From NCBI RefSeq assembly GCF_000426465.1, contig NZ_KE384528.1, forward strand, positions 1 through 64,000: DNA of 64,000 nucleotides, given 5' to 3'. A program made the translations under genes and the position numbers. Origin of the DNA: Epilithonimonas caeni DSM 17710. Its GTDB lineage: Bacteria > Bacteroidota > Bacteroidia > Flavobacteriales > Weeksellaceae. The notes under the pieces are model-generated. The model made no database searches. It had not been told where the DNA came from and worked only from the letters and a program-made list of their open reading frames with translations. Numbering within the stretch: position 1 is the stretch's first letter; each line of letters starts with the position of its first letter. Below, in pieces: positions 8,672-18,230 of the stretch.

Positions 8672-9169
8672 TTAATCCTTGATATTTTTTCCGAGAATAA
8701 TCAGACTTCTTTTTTCACCGTCGAGTTCGGCAATATTTTTGAGATTTGCCCATAATTCAAAACCAAACTTTTCGAACAAATTCAAACTCGGAAGATTATG
8801 GGAGAAGATGAAAGCCAGTAGATTTTCGATTCCAAGTTCGTGGGATTTTTCGATGGCATATTCCAGAATCAACCTGCCTAAACCTTTTCCCCGATATTTT
8901 TCATCAATATAAATACTGATTTCTGCCGTTTTCTGATAAGCCGGTCTTCCGTAGAAATCCTGAAAACTTACCCAACCAACCATATTTTTATCCGAATCCA
9001 AAACTATCCAAAGCGGACGGAATTCGGAGTTATGCTGATGAAACCAGTTGATTTTACTATCAATAGAAACGGGTTCCAGATCAGCAGTAACCAATCGCGA
9101 TGCAACTGTAGAATTATAAATTTCCACAATTTTAGGAAGGTCTTCTAAAGTCGCATCACGAAAAGTCAT
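8672..9169 (-). CDS. GNAT-family N-acetyltransferase (PAT/MnaT-like)
   Basis: 165 residues. The acetyl-CoA binding motif is EKYRGKGLGRLIL, near residue 90. The N-terminal FRDATLEDLPKIVEIYNSTV and the WVSFQDFYGRPAY segment resemble the phosphinothricin/methionine-sulfone acetyltransferase group, which acetylates small amines or amino-acid analogues. It lies between the PLP-enzyme gene (15 bp) and the EEP gene (6 bp) on the same strand. Confidence 0.82.
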   Translation of the reverse strand: MTFRDATLEDLPKIVEIYNSTVASRLVTADLEPVSIDSKINWFHQHNSEFRPLWIVLDSDKNMVGWVSFQDFYGRPAYQKTAEISIYIDEKYRGKGLGRLILEYAIEKSHELGIENLLAFIFSHNLPSLNLFEKFGFELWANLKNIAELDGEKRSLIILGKNIKD

Positions 9170-9184
9170 TTTAATGATTAATTG

Positions 9185-10339
9185 TTAATTATTAATTGAG
9201 TTAAACGCCTTTTCCAGATCAGCAATCAAATCCTCCGCATCTTCGATTCCGACACTTAGTCTTACCAGATCATCCGTGATTCCAAGAACTGCTCTTTTGT
9301 CCTCTGGAATCGAAGCGTGCGTCATCATCGCAGGAAGATTTGCCAATGATTCTACTCCACCCAAAGATTCTGCCAAAGTGAAAACTTTGATATTTTCCAG
9401 GAATTTAATCGCATCTTCTTTTTTACCGGATTTGAACGTGAAGGAAACCATTCCGCCAAATTCTGTCATTTGTCTTGTCGCCAGATCATACTGTGGATGA
9501 GACGATAATCCCGGATAATAGATCTTTTCTACCAAAGCATGATTCTCAAGATATTTAGCGATTTCGAAACCATTGTCAGAATGTCTTTGCATTCTAAGTG
9601 CCAAAGTTTTGATTCCTCTTAACACCAAATAAGAATCGTGAGGCCCTAAAATTCCACCACTTGCAAACTGGATAAAATGTAATTTTTCTCCTAATTCCGT
9701 ATCTTTTGCAATCAAAGCGCCGGCAATCACATCAGAATGTCCGCCCAAATATTTCGTTGCAGAATGCATCACAATATCAGCACCTAAATCCAATGGTTTT
9801 TGAATATAAGGCGTTGCAAAAGTGTTATCAACCGCAATTAAAATATCTTTGCCTTTTACAGTATCAGCAACCATTTTGATATCCACCAATTTCATCAAAG
9901 GATTAGTAGGCGTTTCCAGCCAGATCAATTTGGTTTTATCGGTAATCACATTCTCTAATTCTTCAACATTATCAAAACCGATGAAAGTAAATTTCAACTG
10001 ATATTTTTCGAATAATCTGGTGAACATCCTGTAAGAACCGCCGTAAAGGTCGTCCACAGCAATCACTTCGTCGCCAGGGTTGAGCAATTTCAGAACGCAA
10101 TCGATAGCAGCCAAACCGGAACCGAAAGCCAGACCTCTCGCTCCGTTTTCTATACTAGCCAAAGCATCTTCCAAAGCCTGTCTTGTAGGATTCGCTCCCC
10201 TTGAATATTCGTAGCCGGAAAGCAGTTGTCCCGGACTTTTTTGTGCGAAGGTTGATGTTAAAAATACAGGAACATTCACAGCACCGGTTGCTGGTTCGTG
10301 GTGTTGTCCACCGTGTATCACTTTTGTATTGAATTTCAT
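9185..10339 (-). CDS. Cystathionine gamma-synthase / trans-sulfuration PLP enzyme
   Basis: 384 residues. A Cys/Met-metabolism PLP enzyme: the Schiff-base lysine is K196 in SATKYLGGHSDVIAG, with YEYSRGANPTR near residue 44 and DNTFATPY at 171-178. The family includes gamma-synthase (metB), beta-lyase (metC) and gamma-lyase; sequence reading alone cannot separate them, though the length and N-terminus (TKVIHGG) fit gamma-synthase/lyase. It sits between gldC and the acetyltransferase on the same strand. Confidence 0.88.
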   Translation of the reverse strand: MKFNTKVIHGGQHHEPATGAVNVPVFLTSTFAQKSPGQLLSGYEYSRGANPTRQALEDALASIENGARGLAFGSGLAAIDCVLKLLNPGDEVIAVDDLYGGSYRMFTRLFEKYQLKFTFIGFDNVEELENVITDKTKLIWLETPTNPLMKLVDIKMVADTVKGKDILIAVDNTFATPYIQKPLDLGADIVMHSATKYLGGHSDVIAGALIAKDTELGEKLHFIQFASGGILGPHDSYLVLRGIKTLALRMQRHSDNGFEIAKYLENHALVEKIYYPGLSSHPQYDLATRQMTEFGGMVSFTFKSGKKEDAIKFLENIKVFTLAESLGGVESLANLPAMMTHASIPEDKRAVLGITDDLVRLSVGIEDAEDLIADLEKAFNSINN

Positions 10340-10427
10340 AATATTTTATTTACCAATCTAAAAATCTAACAATGTAACAATTGAATTTATTGGTAAACTG
10401 ATACATTGGTATATGATTAAATTAATT

Positions 10428-10754
10428 TTACATTTTAATAGCCGACTTTACTGCAAATTCTTCTGCAATTTCTCCCAACCATTGCGCCACATCTTCTTCG
10501 CTGGTTGCTCTTTCGTAAGTGTGTCCAATAGAAACCAGAATCTGATGAAAGAATCTTTTCATTTCGTCAACAGGCATATCTTTTGTCCAAAGGTCGATTC
10601 TAAGAGCTTCCATTGCTTTGCTGTCCCAGACTGAGATCATCGCTGCTTTGGTTTCCTGTCTTTTTATTCCGCCGTCTTCGGCTTTCCAAAACAACTTTTC
10701 GGGAACATGATTATCGTCCAATTCTACATCTATAACGATTTTTGTCTTTTTCAT
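10428..10754 (-). CDS. gldC: Gliding motility protein GldC
   Basis: 108 residues from the ATG at 10754 (MKKTKIVIDVELDDNHVPEK). An upstream in-frame start at 10802 would add 16 residues that look non-coding, so the internal Met is preferred. No signal peptide; soluble. WDSKAMEALRIDLWTKDMPV and the MKRFFHQILVSIGHTYERAT region are characteristic of GldC, a small protein found with gldB in gliding Bacteroidota; its biochemical role is not established. Confidence 0.88.
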   Translation of the reverse strand: MKKTKIVIDVELDDNHVPEKLFWKAEDGGIKRQETKAAMISVWDSKAMEALRIDLWTKDMPVDEMKRFFHQILVSIGHTYERATSEEDVAQWLGEIAEEFAVKSAIKM

Positions 10755-10904
10755 TGATTTTATTCTTAAATATTTACATTCTTTTTTAGACACAAAGTCC
10801 ACAAAGATTTTTTATTGTTAGCTGTTTTTAAGTTCACAAAGGCGTAAAACTTGACAAAAGAAGAATTCTCCTCTAGTAATATTACATTGTCAAATACTCC
10901 AATT

Positions 10905-11888
10905 CTATTTTGGCCTGTAATCTGAAGCATTGAAAATCTCCGTTGCATTTTTCTTCAAAAACACAGGTAATTTTTCTTCCGGATGAGCTTTCAAATAATG
11001 TTTGCAAATCTGCCAACCAGTCCAAATTGCAATCTGCGGAGAGCTTTCTCTATCCACTTCCGTATAGAATTTTGAAAACGGGCCAACAGTAATGAAGCGC
11101 TCAGAAAGATTGGGATCAGGACTGAAAAGCAAATCGTTTTCTACAAAATAATTCCAGATATTGGCTTCATTCGCAACAGCCCAGTCATATTGAGCTTTTG
11201 TATAATTCATTTTCAGATTATCCGGAACATTTGGTAAAAAAGCATCTTGAAGAATCTGAATCTTTCCCTGGTAAACGATTTGATCTAAAAATTTTTGCTG
11301 CTCCATCTGAGCAGGAACCAATCTTGCGGCGAAAAAAGCAGAAATCTTCGGAACTAGATTTTCCGGATTCATAGATTTTTGAAAGTAAAGGTCGAGACCA
11401 TTATAATTTTTGTTCCCGTCCCCCATAAAACCGGTTATATCTACGAAAAGCATATTCTCATCTTCTCTCAGAAAAATCGGATCTGTAACATTTTGCGGAT
11501 CAATAACCGATGAATATAAATAAATATGCGGCGGCACAAATTTCGGGAAATAGTTCTTGATATGAGAAAACAGATCAGCAAGTTCTTTGTTCAGCTTAGT
11601 CTTATCGATTTTTGAAATTGCTTCCTTGTAAACCCTAACTTCCATTGTATCTTTTCTTCGGTCTCCGTAATCGGCATCTGGAACAGAACCCTGAAACCAA
11701 GGATATTTCTTTTTGAAATCGTCCAAGCTAACAGAAGAATTATAAAATTCACCAGACAAATCGGTAAGCTCAACTTTTTTGACAGGATTCTTGATCTCGA
11801 CATCCCATTGGTTTTCATTTTCCTTTTTGCAGGCGGATAAACTGAAAACAATTATCGCCGAAAAAGAGATATATCGGAAAAACTTCAT
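10905..11888 (-). CDS. gldB: Gliding motility lipoprotein GldB
   Basis: 327 residues from the ATG at 11888. An upstream frame start at 11918 is rejected because this Met begins a clean lipoprotein signal, MKFFRYISFSAIIVFSLSAC, with lipobox Cys20. The body fits GldB, required for gliding in Flavobacterium. The gene is followed by gldC after 150 bp of repeat-like AT-rich sequence, and is divergent from an acetyltransferase-nadE pair. Confidence 0.88.
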   Translation of the reverse strand: MKFFRYISFSAIIVFSLSACKKENENQWDVEIKNPVKKVELTDLSGEFYNSSVSLDDFKKKYPWFQGSVPDADYGDRRKDTMEVRVYKEAISKIDKTKLNKELADLFSHIKNYFPKFVPPHIYLYSSVIDPQNVTDPIFLREDENMLFVDITGFMGDGNKNYNGLDLYFQKSMNPENLVPKISAFFAARLVPAQMEQQKFLDQIVYQGKIQILQDAFLPNVPDNLKMNYTKAQYDWAVANEANIWNYFVENDLLFSPDPNLSERFITVGPFSKFYTEVDRESSPQIAIWTGWQICKHYLKAHPEEKLPVFLKKNATEIFNASDYRPK

Positions 11889-11915
11889 TATTTTTACATT
11901 AAGATTATCGAAAAG

Positions 11916-11923
11916 CAAAAATA
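11916..11923 (-). promoter_or_regulatory. Putative gldB promoter -7 element
   Basis: CAAAAATA on the plus strand is TATTTTTG on the minus strand, matching TAnnTTTG, 28 bases upstream of the gldB ATG. No clear -33 TTG is claimed; upstream lies the coding start of the divergent acetyltransferase. Confidence 0.4.
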
Positions 11924-11936
11924 AGAATTTTAAAGG

Positions 11937-12467
11937 ATGAAGCTTCCAATTATTACCGAAAGATTGATGTTAAGAAAATTAACGCCAGATGACCTGGATG
12001 ATATGTTTCTGTTGGACAGCAATCCCGATGTTGTAAAATATGTAGGCATACAGCCTTTGACGAAGAAAGAAGAAAGCCTTGAGATGATTGAAAATCTTAT
12101 TGGTCAATACGAAAAGAACGGAACCGCAAGATTGGCGGTGGTAGAAAAAGAAAGTAATAGATTTATTGGCTGGAGTGGGATCAAACTTTTGACAGAAGAA
12201 GTCAACGGCTTCAAAAACGTTTATGAATTGGGCTATCGGTTTCTACCTGAATTCTGGGGAAAAGGTTATGCTACAGAATCCGCGAAAGCTTCATTAGACT
12301 TAGGATTTGATCAACTGAATGCTGATAAGATATATGCTTATGCCGATGTTGAAAATCTGACCTCCAACTATATTCTCACGAAATTAGGTTTTGAAAACAA
12401 AGGGACTTTTCTTGACAAAGGCGATATTTGTAATTGGTATGAATTAAAAAAAAATAATAGAAAATAA
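11937..12467 (+). CDS. GNAT acetyltransferase, RimJ/RimL type
   Basis: 176 residues. LPIITERLMLRKLTPDDLDDM at the N-terminus and LGYRFLPEFWGKGYATESAK (the acetyl-CoA loop is WGKGYA) are typical of the RimJ/RimL branch. These enzymes acetylate ribosomal proteins, other proteins or small molecules; the target is unknown. It is 4 bp upstream of nadE and probably shares its transcript. Confidence 0.82.
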   Translation: MKLPIITERLMLRKLTPDDLDDMFLLDSNPDVVKYVGIQPLTKKEESLEMIENLIGQYEKNGTARLAVVEKESNRFIGWSGIKLLTEEVNGFKNVYELGYRFLPEFWGKGYATESAKASLDLGFDQLNADKIYAYADVENLTSNYILTKLGFENKGTFLDKGDICNWYELKKNNRK

Positions 12468-12471
12468 AAGA

Positions 12472-13263
12472 ATGCAGACACAAAAAGTAATCGATCATAT
12501 TGTAAACTGGCTAAAAGATTATGCTATCAACGCTAAAGTAAATGGTTTCATTGTGGGAGTTTCCGGAGGAATTGATTCCGCAGTGGTTTCCACATTAGCA
12601 GCAAAAACAGGTTTGAAAACTTTGGTTTTGGAGATGCCGATCCGTCAAAAAGCTGATCAGGTGGACAGAGCACAAGATCACATTGAATTTCTAAAATCCA
12701 ATTTCCCAAATGTAGAAGGTTTCACTGTTGACCTTACCCCTGTTTTTGAAAGCTTCGAAACCACAGTAAACAATTATAAGGAAGGTGCTTGGAGCAAAAA
12801 TCTTGCTTTGGCCAATACCAGGTCCAGGTTCCGAATGGTAACACTTTATTATTATGGACAGCTTAATGGTCTATTGGTGACCGGGACAGGAAACAAGGTC
12901 GAAGATTTTGGTGTCGGATTCTATACAAAGTATGGCGATGGTGGTGTAGATATCTCTCCTATTGCCGACCTTTACAAAACACAGGTCTACGAAATCGCCA
13001 AGAAACTTGATATATTGGAAAGTATTCAAAAAGCTATTCCAACAGACGGGCTTTGGGATGCGGATAAGACCGACGAAGACCAAATGGGCGCAACCTATCC
13101 TGAACTGGAATGGGCAATGGAACAGCAATTTGCGGGTAAAACAGAAGCAGATTTTGAAGGCAGGCAAAAAGAAGTGATGGAAATCTATCTCAAACTTAAC
13201 AAAGCCACCCAACATAAGATGAATCCGATCCCCGTTTGTGAGATCCCACAAGAATTGAAGTAA
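12472..13263 (+). CDS. nadE: NH3-dependent NAD+ synthetase
   Basis: 263 residues. Amidates deamido-NAD to NAD with ATP. The PP-loop is SGGIDS at residues 31-36, and the substrate-binding GTGNKVEDFGVGFYTKYGDG is intact. There is no glutaminase domain, so it uses ammonia. nadE often lies close to gldB/gldC in Flavobacteriia. Start: ATG at 12472 after the acetyltransferase stop. Confidence 0.93.
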   Translation: MQTQKVIDHIVNWLKDYAINAKVNGFIVGVSGGIDSAVVSTLAAKTGLKTLVLEMPIRQKADQVDRAQDHIEFLKSNFPNVEGFTVDLTPVFESFETTVNNYKEGAWSKNLALANTRSRFRMVTLYYYGQLNGLLVTGTGNKVEDFGVGFYTKYGDGGVDISPIADLYKTQVYEIAKKLDILESIQKAIPTDGLWDADKTDEDQMGATYPELEWAMEQQFAGKTEADFEGRQKEVMEIYLKLNKATQHKMNPIPVCEIPQELK

Positions 13264-13301
13264 AAAAAAATAATATTTCATCCAATCCGAAACAATAAGT
13301 T

Positions 13302-13991
13302 ATGCAAGAAGAAATCAGCAAACATTCCAGGAAAATTTATAAAACTGTGAAAAGTCCAAAACATACAGTTAATGAAAAAATCAAAGAAATCATCATAGAA
13401 ATCTTTATCATCGTTTTTGCTGTATCCCTTTCTATCTGGTTGCATGGCTGGAGTGAGCATAATCACGAACAAAAAGAATCTAATAAATTCCTGAAAGAAC
13501 TGAAAGCAGACCTACAGGCAGATGCAAAACTTATTGAAGAAAATAAAAAAACATTATCAAACTTAGAAAACGATTATAAGTTTATCCTTTCTCTGAAAAA
13601 TCTTAAAACTCCTATCACAGATAGCCTGGTGGGTTCACATTCTAATTTCTATCTTTTAGGCTCCGCATTCAATGTTGGAAGGTATGAGGGTTTCAAATCT
13701 AGTGGTAAAATTGGGACCATAGAAAATGATGTTCTCAAGAACGAAATATTGGCGTATTATCAACAAACCTTGCCCAATCTGACATTCAGAGTTAATTTTA
13801 TAAATTCCGAACAACTGAAAATAAAGGATGCTGATTCTGGTAATCGTAATCTATCGGATTTTTATACAAGTCAAAAGATGCAGTCTAACTATTCTAACCT
13901 GAGTTATAACAGCAAAGGCCTCATTGATGAATATCAAAATGCACTAAAACAGATCAATCAGATCTTAAAGGAAATTGATGCCGAAAAGTAA
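13302..13991 (+). CDS. Single-pass membrane protein with coiled coil (DUF6090-like)
   Basis: 229 residues. A Lys-rich N-terminal cytoplasmic tail precedes one membrane helix (IIIEIFIIVFAVSLSIWLHG, ~28-47). A charged helix (KFLKELKADLQADAKLIEENK) and a mixed C-terminal domain follow. The layout resembles the DUF6090 family of Bacteroidota; function unknown. It follows nadE by 38 bp and precedes another unknown exported protein. Confidence 0.7.
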   Translation: MQEEISKHSRKIYKTVKSPKHTVNEKIKEIIIEIFIIVFAVSLSIWLHGWSEHNHEQKESNKFLKELKADLQADAKLIEENKKTLSNLENDYKFILSLKNLKTPITDSLVGSHSNFYLLGSAFNVGRYEGFKSSGKIGTIENDVLKNEILAYYQQTLPNLTFRVNFINSEQLKIKDADSGNRNLSDFYTSQKMQSNYSNLSYNSKGLIDEYQNALKQINQILKEIDAEK

Positions 13992-14032
13992 AATTAAAAG
14001 GTATTAAGTACAAACAACAAAATCCAAAATAT

Positions 14033-14674
14033 ATGAAAGTCAGAAATCTACTCGCCATTTCAATAGGTTTGATCTTTACATCAGCTTTTCATGCTCAGGA
14101 AACTACACCTGCTGCAACTCCAATAGAAATCACAGAACGACTGAATATCCCAGGCCCATTAAACTTCTATGGAAATGAATTTATTCTGGCTTTGAGCAAA
14201 CAAAACTCAGCAACCTGGGCACAGCAACAATACATCATGAGAGATGATGAGCTCAGCAATTATAAGGAATTGATCAACATTTCCTATTTCGACAAAGAAA
14301 TTGACATGGAAACTGCTGTGAAACAAAAAGTAGATTTTGTGGAGAAACGCAAGGACAGGACCCAGGACAAATATTCTTTCGTAAGCATAACAGAAAGCCC
14401 TGACGGCAAAGAGATGATTGTGGATTATCTAACGACAACCACGCCCAGTGAAGGCGAACCTTTTGCAGAATACAATCTTGACAGATTCAAGAGTTATGAT
14501 ACGGGCGAAAAAAAATCGTTCGTCATTTTTTCTTATTCCAAAAGAATTGCAGGTGATCTAAAATATGCAGCGAGGTCCTTATCAAAAGAAAGAGGCAGAA
14601 TAATGGAAGCAGCGATAAAAACCGCAATTCCGTCCGTGACTTACAAGCCTACAGAAGTTGACAAAAAGAAATAA
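14033..14674 (+). CDS. Hypothetical exported protein
   Basis: 213 residues with a signal peptide (residues 1-21, ending AFHAQ) and a Thr/Pro-rich start of the mature part. The middle is soluble alpha/beta without cysteines or recognisable catalytic motifs. A segment with YDTGEKKSFVIFSYSKRI recalls small periplasmic proteins of Flavobacteriia. It lies between the coiled-coil membrane protein and ribD; no function is proposed. Confidence 0.7.
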   Translation: MKVRNLLAISIGLIFTSAFHAQETTPAATPIEITERLNIPGPLNFYGNEFILALSKQNSATWAQQQYIMRDDELSNYKELINISYFDKEIDMETAVKQKVDFVEKRKDRTQDKYSFVSITESPDGKEMIVDYLTTTTPSEGEPFAEYNLDRFKSYDTGEKKSFVIFSYSKRIAGDLKYAARSLSKERGRIMEAAIKTAIPSVTYKPTEVDKKK

Positions 14675-14700
14675 TTATTTCAGATGTTAGAAGTTAGATA

Positions 14701-15741
14701 ATGACGAATGATGAATTCTATATAAAACGTTGCATAGAGTTGGCAGAAAAAGCTTTGGGACAAACTTACCCCAATCCTTTGGTAGGCTCTGTCATCGTTC
14801 ACCACGACAGGATCATTGGTGAAGGTTTTCACAAGAAAGCGGGTGAGCCTCATGCTGAGATCAATGCCATCAATTCGGTAAAAGACGAGGATAAACATCT
14901 GATTCCGGAATCTACGATCTATGTCTCCCTGGAACCTTGTGCGCATTTTGGAAAAACACCGCCTTGTGTACTAAAAATTGTGGAATTGGGATTCAAAAAA
15001 GTCGTGATCGGCGCCATGGACAGCCACGATAAAGTGAACGGAAAAGGAAAAAAAATAATTTCTGACGCAGGAATCGAAGTTGTTTCCGGCATTTTAGAAG
15101 ATGATTGCAGAGAACTCAACAAACGTTTTTTCACTTATCATGAGAAAAAACGGCCTTATATTATCCTGAAATGGGCACAATCTGCGGATGGTTTTATGGA
15201 CAAAGATTTCAAACCGATCCAAATCAGCAATTCTCTTTCGAAGCAGTTTGTCCATCAGATGAGAAGTGAGGAACATGCTATTTTAGTAGGAAAAAACACT
15301 GCGCTTCATGACAATCCGGGTTTGACCGTGAGAGAAATCGAAGGAAGAAATCCAAGTAGGATTCTCATTGATTTCAACCTTGAAGTCCCTAATGATTTTA
15401 AAATCTATAATAATGAAGCAGATACTCTTATTTTCAATTCGATAAAGGATTCAGAAGAAAACCATTTGAAATTCATTAAAATAGAAAAGGAAAATTCTGT
15501 CAATCAGATTTTGGAGAAATTGTATGAATTACAAATCCAATCTGTGATTGTGGAAGGCGGAAGATTTACATTGCAACAATTTATCGATCAGGACATTTGG
15601 GACGAGGCTATTATTTTCAAAAATCCGGATCTTCATTTAGAAAACGGAACCAAGGCACCTGATTTTGATTCAATCCCTCAAAAAATAGAAAATTTGAGAG
15701 ACACTGAGGTTTTATTTTTCAAGAATCGGGGTCTTGATTAA
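14701..15741 (+). CDS. ribD: Bifunctional riboflavin deaminase/reductase RibD
   Basis: 346 residues. The N-terminal zinc deaminase domain has H51-A-E53 and C80/C89 (EPCAHFGKTPPC). The C-terminal reductase begins near residue 150 with RPYIILKWAQSADGFM and contains ILVGKNTALHDNPGLTVR. It carries out the second and third steps of riboflavin synthesis from GTP. The C-terminal part is slightly short but contains the expected VIVEGG motif. The ATG at 14701 is preferred. Confidence 0.93.
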   Translation: MTNDEFYIKRCIELAEKALGQTYPNPLVGSVIVHHDRIIGEGFHKKAGEPHAEINAINSVKDEDKHLIPESTIYVSLEPCAHFGKTPPCVLKIVELGFKKVVIGAMDSHDKVNGKGKKIISDAGIEVVSGILEDDCRELNKRFFTYHEKKRPYIILKWAQSADGFMDKDFKPIQISNSLSKQFVHQMRSEEHAILVGKNTALHDNPGLTVREIEGRNPSRILIDFNLEVPNDFKIYNNEADTLIFNSIKDSEENHLKFIKIEKENSVNQILEKLYELQIQSVIVEGGRFTLQQFIDQDIWDEAIIFKNPDLHLENGTKAPDFDSIPQKIENLRDTEVLFFKNRGLD

Positions 15742-15840
15742 TATCAGAATCATAAAAATTACAGGCTAGGAAAAAATACGTAAATTCGCACCTTTAATAT
15801 TGCTTTCACATTTACCTTTGAAAAGTAATAAAAACTATCT

Positions 15841-16413
15841 ATGAAAAATCTGAGTGCTTCCGTAAAAGGTTTAATTTTTTCTTTGTTGGCAATGGGATTT
15901 GCATTCGCTATCTACTTTTTGTTTTTAGCCAAGCCAAACTACTATTTGGTGGACAACCCTACGCCTGAGACTTATTATTTCAAGATCAATAATGGTCAGG
16001 AAAATATTCTTTCTGCAGGGCAATATCTGAAAGTTGACCTTAATAAAGGAAAAAACAGCATCAAGGTTTTTGACCAGAACAAAAAAATGCTTTACGATTC
16101 CGCTTTCTCTGTGGAAAAAGTGAGAGGGTTGATCAATATTACCCATAAAGATTATTACATCAATAACCAATATTACGGCTATGGACTCAATAAAGATTCT
16201 TTGATTGCTGCACAACCAGGAATCGAGATCGATAAGAAACAATATCTGGGCGATGTTAAGAAAATGAACAAACTCTATTCTGAAGATTTTTATTACAATC
16301 TGGATGAAGACTACGACCGTGTCATCAAAAATGTTGCAAAAGTAGAAAGCAGATCCAAGATTTTCAGAAAACAGGATTTCATTAATTATTATAAAAATTA
16401 TTACAAACTTTAA
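15841..16413 (+). CDS. Hypothetical membrane-anchored protein
   Basis: 190 residues. One N-terminal membrane segment (LIFSLLAMGFAFAIYFLFL, ~11-29), then a domain rich in Tyr/Asn/Lys with a beta-strand character (TYYFKINNGQENILSAGQYL), probably periplasmic. The C-terminus is helical and very Tyr-rich. It lies between ribD and ubiE on the same strand. I do not recognise the family. Confidence 0.7.
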   Translation: MKNLSASVKGLIFSLLAMGFAFAIYFLFLAKPNYYLVDNPTPETYYFKINNGQENILSAGQYLKVDLNKGKNSIKVFDQNKKMLYDSAFSVEKVRGLINITHKDYYINNQYYGYGLNKDSLIAAQPGIEIDKKQYLGDVKKMNKLYSEDFYYNLDEDYDRVIKNVAKVESRSKIFRKQDFINYYKNYYKL

Positions 16414-16465
16414 TAAATTAAATGGTCATCAATCTCAGTGTCATTTAATATTTATCATTCATAAA

Positions 16466-17191
16466 ATGGAGCATAACAAAGTAACACCATATAACTCGGA
16501 GTACAGCAAGAAAAGTCAGGTAGAAGACATGTTTGACAACATTGCACCAAAATATGACCTTCTGAACCATGTCCTGTCTATGAAAATAGATGTGCTTTGG
16601 AGAAACAAATTGGTGGACATGCTGAAAAAAGATAAGCCAGAGCTCGTCCTGGATGTTGCAACCGGAACAGGAGATCTTGCGATCACAGTACAGAAAGGGA
16701 CCAATGCAGATGTTGTAGGACTCGACCTTTCCCAGCAGATGCTGAATGTAGGAATAGAGAAAGTTAGGAAGCAAAATCTGGATGGTAAAATATCTATGCA
16801 GAAAGGAGACGCTGAACAACTTCCGTTCGAGGACAATAAATTTGATGGAGTTACCGTTGCATTTGGAGTAAGAAATTTTGAAAATCTGGAAAAAGGTTTA
16901 TTGGAACTCAGAAGAGTTGTAAAAGAGAACAAAAGTATTTATATCTTAGAATTCTCAAAAGTAGAAGGATTTCTAGGCCCATTCTATATGTTCTATTTCA
17001 AGAACATTTTGCCTGCTATCGGGCGTTTGGTGTCCAAAGACAATCGCGCTTACACGTATCTTCCGGATTCGGTAAATGCTTTTCCTTTTGGAGAAAAAAT
17101 GAAAACAATACTTCTCGATACAGGTTTCAGAAAAGTAGAATACACAAAATTAAGTCTGGGAATAGCCACCATTTATAAAGCTACCAAATAG
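16466..17191 (+). CDS. ubiE: Demethylmenaquinone methyltransferase UbiE/MenG
   Basis: 241 residues. Class I SAM methyltransferase: VLDVATGTGD at residues 61-70, VVGLDLSQQML, and the family signatures YDLLNHVLSM and VAFGVRNF. It methylates demethylmenaquinone in the last step of menaquinone synthesis, the main quinone in Bacteroidota. porT follows after one base, an arrangement I recall as common in this phylum. Confidence 0.94.
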   Translation: MEHNKVTPYNSEYSKKSQVEDMFDNIAPKYDLLNHVLSMKIDVLWRNKLVDMLKKDKPELVLDVATGTGDLAITVQKGTNADVVGLDLSQQMLNVGIEKVRKQNLDGKISMQKGDAEQLPFEDNKFDGVTVAFGVRNFENLEKGLLELRRVVKENKSIYILEFSKVEGFLGPFYMFYFKNILPAIGRLVSKDNRAYTYLPDSVNAFPFGEKMKTILLDTGFRKVEYTKLSLGIATIYKATK

Positions 17192-17192
17192 A

Positions 17193-18002
17193 ATGAAGCA
17201 GCGTTTATTGAAAATTTTATCATTGATCATCCTTTCGGGAAGCGCTATGCAGGCGCAGAACTATAATAATCTGTTCAGAACCAGAGACAGGGCACACAAC
17301 AGAGAGGGCGTGGATCTGGAGAAATTCAGCTATGGATTCTATCTGGCTGCCAATAATTTTGATTACAAGATGAATCTGAATCCTACCTTGGGAGTCGATG
17401 GCAACAAAAATCTCGTAGAGCCCAAATCTACTTACAGCTTCGGAGCAGGATTGATCGGAAAAATGAGACTTAACGAATTTTTGGACCTAAGAATAGAACC
17501 TGGATTGCATTTCGTACAGAGAAACCTGACCTTCAATACATTTGATCACGTTAACGAACTGTATCCATCAGGAGTACTTTTGCCCAATGGAGAATTAAGC
17601 CAGGTAATCACAAATCCGGATGAAAGCATGATCAAGAAGGTTGTAAAATCCACTTATATAGATGTCCCTGTTCTATTGGAGATCCATGGAGACCGTTGGT
17701 ATAACTCCCGCCCTTATGCGGCTGCAGGAGTCAATTATCTGATGAATTTGCAGTCCAATGAAACTTCGGAAAGTGATAATCAGCAAAATGTCTTCCGTAC
17801 AACCTCCCATAATTTTGGCTGGTCGGCAGAGATCGGTATCCAGTTCTATTTTGAAAGGTTCAAACTGACACCCGCCATCCGGGGGACATTCTTCACCAAC
17901 AACGAATTGGTTGCAGACAAGGCAACTACACCACCTTATTGGTCATCCGCCATTTCCACATTACAGTCGAGGGCATTCATGTTCGTATTGAAATTTGAAT
18001 AA
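17193..18002 (+). CDS. porT: PorT family outer-membrane protein (type IX secretion/gliding)
   Basis: 269 residues with a signal peptide (residues 1-21, ending SAMQA). The mature protein is an eight-strand-type barrel: FSYGFYLAANNFDYKM, SFGAGLIGKMRL, LRIEPGLHFVQR, a terminal FMFVLKFE ending in an aromatic-hydrophobic residue pair. It matches PorT/SprT, needed for T9SS secretion. Immediately downstream of ubiE and followed by a terminator. Confidence 0.85.
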   Translation: MKQRLLKILSLIILSGSAMQAQNYNNLFRTRDRAHNREGVDLEKFSYGFYLAANNFDYKMNLNPTLGVDGNKNLVEPKSTYSFGAGLIGKMRLNEFLDLRIEPGLHFVQRNLTFNTFDHVNELYPSGVLLPNGELSQVITNPDESMIKKVVKSTYIDVPVLLEIHGDRWYNSRPYAAAGVNYLMNLQSNETSESDNQQNVFRTTSHNFGWSAEIGIQFYFERFKLTPAIRGTFFTNNELVADKATTPPYWSSAISTLQSRAFMFVLKFE

Positions 18003-18013
18003 AAGATAAACAG

Positions 18014-18036
18014 AGCTTTCTTATGAAAGCTTTTTC
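18014..18036 (+). terminator. Rho-independent terminator after porT
   Basis: AGCTTTC (18014-18020), loop TTAT, GAAAGCT (18025-18031), then TTTTCTGT. Ends the ubiE-porT transcript. Confidence 0.7.
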
Positions 18037-18197
18037 TGTCTTCAGGGAAGAAATATTGTCTAATACTTTTAAATTCAAATACTCAGTTTTAATTTGTCTT
18101 CGATTCTTTGTTCAAAGTTAAATCATTATAAATCAAACACAAAGAACATCTAACTCATAAAAGAGAAATATCGTGTTAATTCATCATTAATTTTTCC

Positions 18198-18205
18198 TAT
18201 TTTTG
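18198..18205 (+). promoter_or_regulatory. Putative -7 element upstream of the coiled-coil gene and zapA
   Basis: TATTTTTG matches TAnnTTTG and lies 26 bases before the ATG at 18231. The -33 region has TTA rather than TTG at a fitting distance, so the call is tentative. Confidence 0.4.
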
Positions 18206-18230
18206 TAAAAGTTAGAATTTAATTCTGGTT